Source of the DNA: Schlesneria sp.
GTDB lineage: Bacteria > Planctomycetota > Planctomycetia > Planctomycetales > Planctomycetaceae
Assembly (NCBI GenBank): GCA_028291515.1
Contig: JAQGHU010000085.1
Location: 1-64,000, forward strand
Reading direction: 5' to 3'
DNA length: 64,000 bases
Shown here: positions 1 to 7,322 of the stretch, piece by piece
How the letters are laid out: the number at the start of each line of letters is the position of its first letter
Numbering within the stretch: the first letter of the stretch is position 1
Made by a program: the position numbers and the translations under genes
The notes under the pieces: generated by a model
Told to the model about the DNA's origin: nothing
Database searches by the model: none
The model's input: only the letters and a program-made list of their open reading frames with translations

Positions 1-108
1 GACTACGTTCGCTCCGCTCACTCCGTCCCTTCCACCCCCATTCCAGAGTAGAAGGAATGTGTCACCCATGTCCCCGAACACCTGTTACCCTTGACTCCGG
101 TCCAAACA

Positions 109-131
109 GCTTTGGGACAAGCAGTGCCGAT
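109..131. repeat. half copy of dispersed hairpin repeat (family A)
   Basis: This 23-base stretch (GCTTTGGGACAAGCAGTGCC then GAT) matches the loop and right arm of the hairpin repeats near 1081 and 2182, but no matching left arm precedes it. It is probably a truncated or diverged member. No gene is supported in the rest of 1-342. Confidence 0.55.
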
Positions 132-342
132 GGCGAGTCCGACTTTGTGGAAGTCTTCCGCCTGCATCGGGCACAGCGTTAAACCCGGTAGATCCAGAAA
201 ACCCGACCAGAAATCGGAAACAGCGTAGGTGATCCTCGCCTCGGTCGATGTTATTTAGGCCCGCATATTTTGTGCAGGTTACCTAAACAATCGCATCGAC
301 CGCCTGCGTTTGAGTTCCCGTCAAGCGCCGAGGAGCCCACAC

Positions 343-987
343 GTGTACCGAAACTGGACCTCTTTGATTTCTGCATCCCTGGCCACGGTCTGCTTCGCTC
401 TCGTCGCAGCATCCGCGCAGGCTCAGTGTTATCCCAACAATCTCTGCACCACGACCACGTGTCGCACGCCGTTGACCACCGTCGGTTACTGCGGTTCCGG
501 TCCGGGCCGCTGCTGCGGATATGGCTACCAGGGATACCCCGGCTATCAATACAGCTATGCGGCTGGCATGCGAGTCGGTTGTTCTCCCGGTTTTGAATCG
601 TGCGGGGAATACTTCTCCGGCATGAAAGCGATGTACGGCAACTGTCATCGAATGAATAACTGTGGCCAACCTGTTTGCGGAGGTAGTCACGGCTGCGCCT
701 GTCGCACGGGCTGCGGATCGGGTTGCGGCCTGGCCTCTCCTGTGATCGCACCGAACTGCTGCAGCCCATCGCCAAACTGCTGCGCCGTGATGTCCAACAG
801 CGCAGTGATGACTCGCCCAGCGAACGTCGCCCCGACTCCCACGACCACAGCTCCAATGCCGACCTACAACACCACCGCCGAACCCGCGACGGTCGAACCA
901 AAGCCAGCGTCCACCGAGCCCGCTCCCGCTCCCGCCCCCGCTGATGCAGCAGCACCCCAGGCCGATGCTCCCAAGCCAGGCATCTAG
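343..987 (+). CDS. Cys/Gly-rich secreted protein, paralogue of the gene at 2964
   Basis: A 214-residue exported protein of unknown function. The GTG start at 343 is chosen because a GAGGAG ribosome site lies just upstream and because the paralogue at 2964 starts at the equivalent GTG with the same site. The N-terminus (WTSLISASLATVC..AQAQ) is a signal peptide. The middle is rich in Cys, Gly and Tyr. Near the end is a CCSPSPNCCAVMSNSAVM block shared with the paralogue, followed by a Pro/Ala/Glu/Thr linker ending in PKPGI. The paired cysteines suggest a disulfide-linked envelope or surface protein; that is inference. No known family is recognised. The pair probably arose by duplication, with two minus-strand genes and repeats now lying between the copies. 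Confidence 0.85.
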   Translation: MYRNWTSLISASLATVCFALVAASAQAQCYPNNLCTTTTCRTPLTTVGYCGSGPGRCCGYGYQGYPGYQYSYAAGMRVGCSPGFESCGEYFSGMKAMYGNCHRMNNCGQPVCGGSHGCACRTGCGSGCGLASPVIAPNCCSPSPNCCAVMSNSAVMTRPANVAPTPTTTAPMPTYNTTAEPATVEPKPASTEPAPAPAPADAAAPQADAPKPGI

Positions 988-1066
988 TCGACCGCAATCG
1001 CCACCCGGGATAGCATCGGCTTTGAAGTCAAACTGATGTGGGGTGGCATTGCTCGAGCCCACGAAG

Positions 1067-1116
1067 TCAACGGGATGTGCCACTGGTTGGCCGCTTTGGG
1101 ACAACCAGTGCCGATC
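1067..1116. repeat. dispersed hairpin repeat family A, full copy
   Basis: Perfect inverted repeat: CACTGGTTG at 1081-1089 and CAACCAGTG at 1102-1110 around a 12-base loop, with conserved flanks GGGATGTGC and CCGAT. The copy at 2182 keeps the hairpin with a changed base pair in the stem. The rest of 988-1560 holds this repeat and the inverted element at 1161-1393 and no supported gene. Confidence 0.75.
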
Positions 1117-1160
1117 GCGAATCGACTTCTTCAGAGGCTCCGGAACGCCAAAGGCGTGGC

Positions 1161-1393
1161 CTATCGCAGCCCAGGGCAACGCCCTGGGTTGCCCCATATC
1201 ACAACTAGCAAAGCCCTGTAAGGGCGACCCAATTGGGGTGATGAATGGTGATGTGGATGTTGTGGATCGGAATCTCTCGCGACACCGCCAAACTGACCGT
1301 CTACCATATCAGTTGGTCGAACTAGGTCGCCCTTTCAGGGCTTTGCAGACGCGGCCGCGCGAGAACCAAGGGCGTTGCCCTGGGCTACGATCG
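1161..1393. repeat. compound inverted-repeat element
   Basis: Two nested pairs of arms. The outer pair is 1165-1189 (CGCAGCCCAGGGCAACGCCC..) with about 1367-1391 (..GGGCGTTGCCCTGGGCTACG). The inner pair is 1208-1229 with 1325-1346, matching at 21 of 22 positions (GCAAAGCCCTG..AGGGCGACC). The layout resembles a MITE-like element without a coding region. The spurious open frames here reflect base composition. Confidence 0.75.
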
Positions 1394-1560
1394 ATTGCCC
1401 CTTCAGGGCGGAAGAGAGAGTTTCTTAGCGCTCTCGGGCGGTTGGCACGCCATGACGCATCGGGAGGGGCGTGAACTTCTTGTTGATGCCACGCCCATCG
1501 AAGACTCTGGGCGTGGTACACGACTTCGGATGATATGCCGATTTGTTTGCCGCATGAATC

Positions 1561-2079
1561 CTACCGATTGTAGTGAATCACTTTCGTTCCCTTCCCCTTG
1601 TGCCCGGTATGAACAAAGCGAAATTCTTCCCCTTTGAGCATCGCATCGGGAAGGATCTTGTTAGTGAATTTCATCCCTGTCATGAAATCTCCGGCTTCGG
1701 CATTATTCTGAGGTCTCACGAAGGTCATGCCATCGGCTCGTTGATCGAGATCGTCTTTGCCCAGCACCATCGATGTCGACTTGGGTGGGTTCCACTGGGG
1801 ATGGCCTTCGCAGATGACACAGACCAGGACGTGTTCCAAGTCTCCGCCGTCCGCCTTGAACATCGACTGGGTTTCGCCTGGCTTAACGGTATAGGGACCG
1901 TTGATTTCGCGAGTCTGGTTTCCGTCGGCGCCGGTCCCCGTCCGTGCGGCGATGTACACTGTCACCACGTCACCCGTGTAATTTTTGAATTCCACGGTGT
2001 TTGGACCATTCGCCCATGCCTGGTTGGCATAGACGACAAGGCAAACGATAGCTGCCGCGAGTCGATGTGTTGTCGTCAT
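1561..2079 (-). CDS. secreted hypothetical protein
   Basis: A 172-residue protein of unknown function. The ATG start has an AAGGG site 8 bases upstream on the minus strand. Residues 1-23 (MTTTHRLAAAIVCLVVYANQ..) form a signal peptide cut after an AxA-like site (QAWA). The mature part is predicted beta-rich (NTVEFKNYTGDVVTVYIAAR) and has two close cysteines (VCVIC), which could form a disulfide or bind a metal. No family is recognised. It is transcribed against the two Cys-rich paralogues that flank it. Confidence 0.75.
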   Translation of the reverse strand: MTTTHRLAAAIVCLVVYANQAWANGPNTVEFKNYTGDVVTVYIAARTGTGADGNQTREINGPYTVKPGETQSMFKADGGDLEHVLVCVICEGHPQWNPPKSTSMVLGKDDLDQRADGMTFVRPQNNAEAGDFMTGMKFTNKILPDAMLKGEEFRFVHTGHKGKGTKVIHYNR

Positions 2080-2162
2080 TCAGTGGGCCCTTGATCAGCG
2101 AGTATTCAAACAACGAAGCGGCATGGAACGGACTGACGGCCGAGCGGCGCTGCTCGAACCTT

Positions 2163-2217
2163 CTCAGTCAAAGGGATGTGCCACTGCTTGGCCGCTTCGG
2201 GACAAGCAGTACCGATT
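2163..2217. repeat. dispersed hairpin repeat family A, second full copy
   Basis: CACTGCTTG at 2182-2190 pairs with CAAGCAGT at 2203-2210 around a 12-base loop (gccgcttcggga). Relative to the copy at 1081, a G in the left arm is C here and its partner C is G, so the stem is preserved. The flanking GGGATGTGC is identical. Confidence 0.75.
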
Positions 2218-2230
2218 GCGCGTCTTGAAA

Positions 2231-2282
2231 GTAGACGGCACACTCCGTGTGCCGCATTCAGCACACGGAGTGTGCTGTCGAC
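2231..2282. repeat. GTAGACGGCACAC inverted repeat (family B)
   Basis: Left arm 2231-2252 (GTAGACGGCACACTCCGTGT..) and right arm 2261-2282 pair at 20 of 22 positions around a short loop. Each arm is itself palindromic (GCACACTCCGTGTGC). A second member with nearly identical arms lies at 36025-36135. It directly abuts the family A copy. Confidence 0.8.
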
Positions 2283-2365
2283 ATGGATTGCACGAGTTCC
2301 AGAATCATCACACGGGGCCAACGCCCCTCAGAACGCTTCGCGGAATTCATCAGTGGACGAACCGA

Positions 2366-2605
2366 CTAGGCAGCCGCGCGCTCACGAATTCTCGCATGCT
2401 GCTTAGCTGGCGCCAGAATCGCTTGCACTCGCTTTTCGAATTCGATCTGTTCTTGGTCGGTAAGGACATCGACTTCCAATCGTCGACCGATCGTCGACGT
2501 GGGTCGGCTGACATCCTTGACGTACGCCGTGGTGTGCAGCGTGATCCGAACCACGATTTCAGTGGCTTGACGGATGTCTAAGTCTGAACATTCCATGGGT
2601 CTCAT
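2366..2605 (-). CDS. small hypothetical protein
   Basis: A 79-residue cytoplasmic protein without signal peptide or membrane segment. The ATG start is preceded by AAAGGA at good spacing, which supports it as real. The sequence (TEIVVRITLHTTAYVKDVSR) alternates hydrophobic and polar residues like beta strands, followed by a charged helix (TDQEQIEFEKRVQAILAP). No family is recognised. The region 2606-2963 downstream on the plus strand holds no other supported gene. Confidence 0.55.
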   Translation of the reverse strand: MRPMECSDLDIRQATEIVVRITLHTTAYVKDVSRPTSTIGRRLEVDVLTDQEQIEFEKRVQAILAPAKQHARIRERAAA

Positions 2606-2963
2606 CGCATTCCTTTGCAGAAGAGTTGGCTTCGATCTGAATCAGCAGTTCGTTCTCGGGTGTGGAACGATGGTTCACGGGTCATATCAGAAACTTTGGC
2701 AATCACCAAAGGATGACTTTTGACCAGCAACGAGGGTCCGAACTCCGCGAAGATGCTGGCCGTTTTCAGGCCATTTGGGCCTCAGATGTGAACGCTCGTC
2801 GCCGTCAAAATCGGCAAATTCGAAAAAATCGACGGCAAGCAGCGGAAATGCGAATTTTGTCGTCGCCGCGCCTGAATTGTCAGGATAGGATATTCTTTGT
2901 AAGCCCCCTAAATAACCATGCCTATTCCGGCACTGATTTTTCATTTGCTGAGGAGCAAGACTC

Positions 2964-3731
2964 GTGAATCGAAAGTGGACATCTCTGATTTGTGCTTCCC
3001 TGGCTCTCGTCTGCCTCGCTGGCAGCGGCAGCTCCGTGCATGCTCAAGTGTACGGAACTCCTTACAGTTACGGTGGTAGCAACGTTCCCGTCTACGGCGT
3101 CAGCGCCTATTCGAGCTACGGATACTCAGGCTACGGTGGCGGCGGCTGCTGTGGAACGGGCTATGGCGTCACCGCTTACCCAATGGGCGGCAATTCCTAT
3201 CCTGGTTACGGATCCAGCTATGCGGCCAGCTGTGGAGTTGGTTGCAATCCTGGTTATGGATGTGCTCCTCGAGGCTGCGGCCTGTTCAGCGGCCGGCTCT
3301 TCGGTCACGGAGCCCGCGGTTGTGGATCGGGCTGCGGCACCGGTTACGGAACTGGCTGCGGAAGTGCATATGGAACCGGATACGGACTCGGCTGCGGAAC
3401 GGGTTGCGCTCCCTATGGATATGGTGGCGGTGTGACGGCATACGGCTACAACACCTGTGGCATTCGACGCTGCCGCTCTTCATGCAACACCTGCTGCGGA
3501 GCTGCCGTTCCCGTCGTGACAGCTTCTTGTTGCAGTCCAGCCGCCAACTGCTGTGCCACGATGTCAACCAGTGCCGTCATGGCTCAACCAGTCATGACTC
3601 CACAGTCGGCAGTCGCTCCAGTGCCAGCTTACAATACGGCAGCAGAGCCAACGCCAGTCGCCATCGAACCAGCACCACAACCTGCCGCTCCGACGCCTGA
3701 AACACCTGAAGCTCCCAAGCCAGGTATCTGA
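2964..3731 (+). CDS. Cys/Gly/Tyr-rich secreted protein, paralogue of the gene at 343
   Basis: A 255-residue exported protein. The GTG start follows GAGGAG at standard spacing. The signal peptide (NRKWTSLICASLALVCLAGS..VHAQ) aligns with the paralogue. The central 150 residues are a low-complexity Gly/Tyr/Cys repeat with many GYG, GCG and CGTGCG units. They lead to a CCSPAANCCATMSTSAVM block and a Pro-rich tail ending PKPGI, both shared with the gene at 343. The central region is longer than in the paralogue, consistent with repeat expansion. It probably works outside the cell, perhaps as a cross-linked wall or surface component; that is inference. A strong intrinsic terminator follows. Confidence 0.87.
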   Translation: MNRKWTSLICASLALVCLAGSGSSVHAQVYGTPYSYGGSNVPVYGVSAYSSYGYSGYGGGGCCGTGYGVTAYPMGGNSYPGYGSSYAASCGVGCNPGYGCAPRGCGLFSGRLFGHGARGCGSGCGTGYGTGCGSAYGTGYGLGCGTGCAPYGYGGGVTAYGYNTCGIRRCRSSCNTCCGAAVPVVTASCCSPAANCCATMSTSAVMAQPVMTPQSAVAPVPAYNTAAEPTPVAIEPAPQPAAPTPETPEAPKPGI

Positions 3732-3781
3732 GATCAGAAATCGCCTAGTCCAATCTAATTGATGAGGCGGCTAGACTTATG

Positions 3782-3827
3782 AAGGTGTCGTGATCCGAAT
3801 TCGATTCGGCTCACGACACCTTTTTTT
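3782..3827 (+). terminator. intrinsic terminator of the Cys-rich gene
   Basis: Stem AAGGTGTCGTGA (3782-3793) pairs with TCACGACACCTT (3811-3822), then a run of seven T. It lies about 50 bases after the stop codon at 3731. Confidence 0.9.
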
Positions 3828-4079
3828 ACGCACGATGTACGATCAGTCGCCTGCATTGATTCGTGCGAATTTGTCCGATTCGTAGTCTCTCCCCCCTCTC
3901 TTCTTTTCGTGCCTTCTATGTGTTCCTTGGTGAACTCTCTTCTCCGCGACCTTCGAGTCTCCGCGTTTCAAATTGATCGCTCTCATCGCCACAAAAAATC
4001 TGCGATGAAATTCCCAAAATCTCCGAAATTGGGTTTGATCGAGTCACCCGTTTTATGGCACAAGAGAATCGCCGTTTTT

Positions 4080-4108
4080 GTAGCCAACCTCTTGGCAGCT
4101 TTGGCTAC
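4080..4108. repeat. short hairpin GTAGCCAA / TTGGCTAC
   Basis: Arms 4080-4087 and 4101-4108 are perfect complements around a 13-base loop. The surrounding 3828-4299 shows no convincing gene. A related CCAAGGTC hairpin occurs at 15508-15528. Confidence 0.55.
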
Positions 4109-4299
4109 GAAAACATGCGAGCCCGCACAGCGGGATAGCTCTTTCACAATTGAACGCCGATCCTCAGCGACCTTGGAGTGCGGTGGCTCGACGCCGCTTT
4201 GGCTCCAATCGCCAAAACCCCCTCGTCACGACTTGCCGAGCCCGTTTGTGCTTTGACAACGGACCCCGAATCTGCGACCACACTCTCAGTAGAATGGGA

Positions 4300-4577
4300 G
4301 GTTGTGTCACGCGACCCGGAGCGGAGGTTGTGTCACGCGACCCGGAGCGGAGGTTGTGTCACGCGTCCCGGAGCGGAGGTTGTGTCACGCGGCCCGGAGC
4401 GGAGGTTGTGTCACGCGGCCGGGAGCGGAGGTTGTGTCACGCGGCCGGGAGCGGTGGTTGTGTCACGCGGCCGGGAGCGGGGGTTGTGTCACGCGGCCGG
4501 GAGCGGGGGTTGTGTCACGCGGCCGGGAGCGGGGGTTGTGTCATGCGGCCGGGAGCGGGGGTTGTGTCATGCGGCCC
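4300..4577. repeat. 26-bp tandem repeat array (minisatellite)
   Basis: Eleven starts of GGTTGTGTCACGCG fall exactly every 26 bases (4300, 4326, ... 4560), giving about 10.7 units. The first units read CGACCCGGAGCGGA; later ones drift to CGGCCGGGAGCGGG, and the last two change CACGCG to CATGCG, so variants are ordered along the array. The unit contains no stop codon and is not a multiple of three, so all three forward frames stay open; this is not evidence of coding. It lies about 300 bases upstream of thrS. Confidence 0.95.
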
Positions 4578-4880
4578 ATCATACTGTACTGCGAACTGAG
4601 CACTCTGTACTGCGTACTCGATCCTCCCGCCCCAATCCTCACCGCAACACCCCTCAAAATCCGTGTTCATCGGTGTCAATCCGTGGCCACGCCTTCTCTT
4701 TAACCCGGACGCTTCGCGAACTTCCCCCACCGCGAACTTGTCAATCAGCACTGCCTCATGCAAGTTGCCGCCCGTTTCAGGCAGGTTGACGCTTGTTCCG
4801 ACAGTCCGTATAAACCGATGGCTTCGCCCCGAAGTATTTGGCGTGCCTTCACTTTGGTTCGTTTGAGGATAGTCTGAGTC
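4578..4880. other. thrS upstream region, no gene
   Basis: About 300 bases between the tandem array and thrS. I see no T-box leader, no clear stem-loop attenuator and no supported gene. Confidence 0.5.
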
Positions 4881-7067
4881 ATGCTCTCGATTCGTCTGCC
4901 GGACGGTTCTGTTGTCGAGCACCCCGATCACGCGACTGCGTTCGATGTCGCGCAAGCCATCAGCCCACGCCTGGCCGCGGCGGCGGTGGGGGCGATCGTG
5001 GACGGAACCACCGTCGATGTCATGCGACCGCTGGCGGAAGTCACCACCGAACGACCGATCCCCGTGCAACTGCTGACCGAGAAAGATGCTGCGTCGCTCG
5101 CCATTTTGCGGCACTCGTGCGCTCACATTATGGCTCGCGCCGTGATGCGGTTGTGGCCCGGTGTCGAACTGGCGTTCGGCCCGACCAAGGGCCACGGTTA
5201 CTACTACGATATCGCCTGCAGTCACAAGATCAGCGAAGACGACTTCCCGCGGATCGAAGCCGAGATGCAGAAGATCGTCGATGCCGGCGAACCGTTCGAA
5301 CGATTCATCTGTGATCGAGATGAAGCGGTGAAACTGGTCGATGGCATGTCGCAGAAGCTGAAGGTTGAGCACATCAACATCGGCTTGGCAACTCATCCGA
5401 CTGTCAGCTTCTATCGTCAGGGCGAGTTCGTCGACCTCTGTCGTGGTCCACACGTGCCCGACGCGAAGCGAGTGAAAGCGTTCAAGCTGCTCTCGATTGC
5501 CGGAGCCTTCTGGAAGGGTGACGCCAGCGGCCAGCAATTGCAGCGACTGTACGGCACCGCCTGGTTCTCACAGAAGGATCTCGACAACTACCTCGATCAG
5601 GTCAATGAAGCCAAACGCCGCGATCACCGCGTCCTGGGTAAGCAACTGGGGCTGTTCACCATCAGCCAGGAAGTTGGCCAAGGTCTGTGCCTGTGGCTGC
5701 CCAAGGGAGCGACCATCCGCTCCATCCTGGAAGACTTCATCAAGAAAGAACTGATCGCTCGCGGCTATCAACCGGTTTACTCACCGCACATCGGTCGAGT
5801 GGAACTGTACGAAACCAGCGGTCACTTCCCGTACTATCGAGATTCACAGTTCGCGCCGCTGTTCGGGCATGAGGGTGGGCAACTGGTCGACTTCTGGATC
5901 CGCAAGCTGCAAGCGAACGAGTTGACTGCCGAAGAAGAAGTTCATCTGTTGGCGAGTGCTCAACTGACCGGTGCGGATCTGTCCGACTTCCCGCACAAGG
6001 GAACGAACGAAGAAAAAGGTGCGTACCTGCGGACTTGGGAAAAGGCTCAGGAGCGATATCTTCTGAAGCCGATGAACTGCCCGCATCACATCCAGATCTA
6101 TAAGGCTCAACCACGCAGCTATCGCGATCTGCCCGTGCGACTGGCCGAGTTCGGGACCGTCTATCGCCACGAGCAATCAGGCGAACTGAACGGCATGCTG
6201 CGCGTGCGCGGGTTGACTCAGGACGACGCTCACTTGTTCTGTACTCCCGAGCAGGTCGTGCAGGAGTTCAAGGATACCCTTGATCTGGTCAAGTTCGTGC
6301 TGAGCAGCGTCGGCCTGAACGATTACCGCGTTCAATTGTCCTGCCGCGACTCGAAGAACAAAGACAAGTATGTCGGTGCGGACGAAGACTGGGAGAATGC
6401 CCAGAACGCTCTGCGGCAGGTGCTGCAAGAAAAGCAGATGCCGTTCATCGAATGCGAAGGGGAAGCCGCGTTCTACGGTCCCAAGACCGACTTCATGGTT
6501 CGCGACTGCATCGGCCGTGAGTGGCAACTGGGAACTGTGCAACTGGACTTCAACCTGCCGAAGCGATTCCAGTTGGAATACGTCGGTGCCGACAATCAGA
6601 CTCATCAGCCCGTGATGATTCACCGAGCCCCCTTCGGTTCGATGGAACGGTTCACCGGAATGTTGATCGAACACTTCGCCGGAGCTTTTCCATTGTGGCT
6701 GGCTCCGGAACAAGTCCGCGTGATGTCGATCAGCGACAAGTTCGAGGACTACGCGAAGCAAGTCGAAGCCAAGTTCCGCGCAGCAGGATTCCGAGTCGGC
6801 ACTGATTTGCGTGGCACCAAGATCAACGCCAAGGTGCGTGACGCTCAGTTGGAACTGATCCCCTACATGCTGGTCGTCGGCGGCAAAGATCAAGAAAACG
6901 GCACGGTGAGTGTGCGAGACCGCATCGACGGCGACTTAGGTGCGATGCCGATCGCCGATGCGATGGCCAAACTGCAGGAAGAAGTCAGCGAACGCCGCAT
7001 CCGCCAGGTCAGTGAAAAGAAGTTCCAGTCGTTCGAAGAAGAAGGCAGCGAAGCGAACGAGTATTAA
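4881..7067 (+). CDS. thrS: threonyl-tRNA synthetase
   Basis: Charges tRNA-Thr with threonine in the cytoplasm. Domain order: TGS domain (about 1-61); editing domain with zinc motifs HSCAH (78-82) and CRGPH (187-191); class II catalytic core with the zinc-ligand motifs MNCPH (about 398), YRHEQSGE and IHRAPFGS; and the anticodon-binding domain (from about 620). At 728 residues it is longer than the usual roughly 640. Much of the excess is an insertion of about 60 residues (about 328-392, [15 protein letters not shown] to RTWEKAQER) between the [10 protein letters not shown] segment and the NCPH zinc motif, a place where most bacterial enzymes have a short loop. Start chosen at the ATG followed by the typical TGS opening. 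The downstream gene is 256 bases away, so this is probably a single-gene unit. Confidence 0.97.
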   Translation: MLSIRLPDGSVVEHPDHATAFDVAQAISPRLAAAAVGAIVDGTTVDVMRPLAEVTTERPIPVQLLTEKDAASLAILRHSCAHIMARAVMRLWPGVELAFGPTKGHGYYYDIACSHKISEDDFPRIEAEMQKIVDAGEPFERFICDRDEAVKLVDGMSQKLKVEHINIGLATHPTVSFYRQGEFVDLCRGPHVPDAKRVKAFKLLSIAGAFWKGDASGQQLQRLYGTAWFSQKDLDNYLDQVNEAKRRDHRVLGKQLGLFTISQEVGQGLCLWLPKGATIRSILEDFIKKELIARGYQPVYSPHIGRVELYETSGHFPYYRDSQFAPLFGHEGGQLVDFWIRKLQANELTAEEEVHLLASAQLTGADLSDFPHKGTNEEKGAYLRTWEKAQERYLLKPMNCPHHIQIYKAQPRSYRDLPVRLAEFGTVYRHEQSGELNGMLRVRGLTQDDAHLFCTPEQVVQEFKDTLDLVKFVLSSVGLNDYRVQLSCRDSKNKDKYVGADEDWENAQNALRQVLQEKQMPFIECEGEAAFYGPKTDFMVRDCIGREWQLGTVQLDFNLPKRFQLEYVGADNQTHQPVMIHRAPFGSMERFTGMLIEHFAGAFPLWLAPEQVRVMSISDKFEDYAKQVEAKFRAAGFRVGTDLRGTKINAKVRDAQLELIPYMLVVGGKDQENGTVSVRDRIDGDLGAMPIADAMAKLQEEVSERRIRQVSEKKFQSFEEEGSEANEY

Positions 7068-7081
7068 ATGGGAAGACTTTC

Positions 7082-7180
7082 TCACGCGAAGCCGCGGAGA
7101 AAGAGGTAAGAGTAAGGATCGGCTCTTCCTGATTCTTCTTACCTAACTGCATTCCTTAGCGTCTTCGCGGCTTCGCGTGA
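7082..7180. repeat. inverted repeat downstream of thrS
   Basis: TCACGCGAAGCCGC (7082-7095) is the exact reverse complement of GCGGCTTCGCGTGA (7167-7180). The spacing is about 70 bases and there is no T-run, so it is more likely a dispersed element than a terminator. Confidence 0.65.
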
Positions 7181-7322
7181 AACATCTTGTTTTCTACCGG
7201 TTTGCACAAATGCGGTTGCGTTGCAAGCCGGAAATCGAATACACCACGGGAGATCGGATTGGGACTGGATTCCCGGTGGGCGCTGCGCGAGGCGTTTGCC
7301 GGCTCGATGGAGCGAGCGAGAC

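Noticed and set aside
283-1197. 304-codon minus-strand frame opposite the first Cys-rich gene
   Set aside because: It overlaps a better gene with signal peptide, ribosome site and a paralogue. The frame reflects the codon bias of the opposite strand.
4150-4789. three overlapping plus-strand frames across the 26-bp array
   Set aside because: The 26-base unit has no stop codon in any forward frame and its length is not a multiple of three, so open frames are automatic. No ribosome site or conserved protein is seen.
4578-4880. T-box leader before thrS
   Set aside because: No T-box sequence or specifier stem is visible, and no terminator-antiterminator pair precedes the start.
4515-5537. 340-codon minus-strand frame over the array and thrS
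   Set aside because: It runs antisense to clear threonyl-tRNA synthetase sequence.
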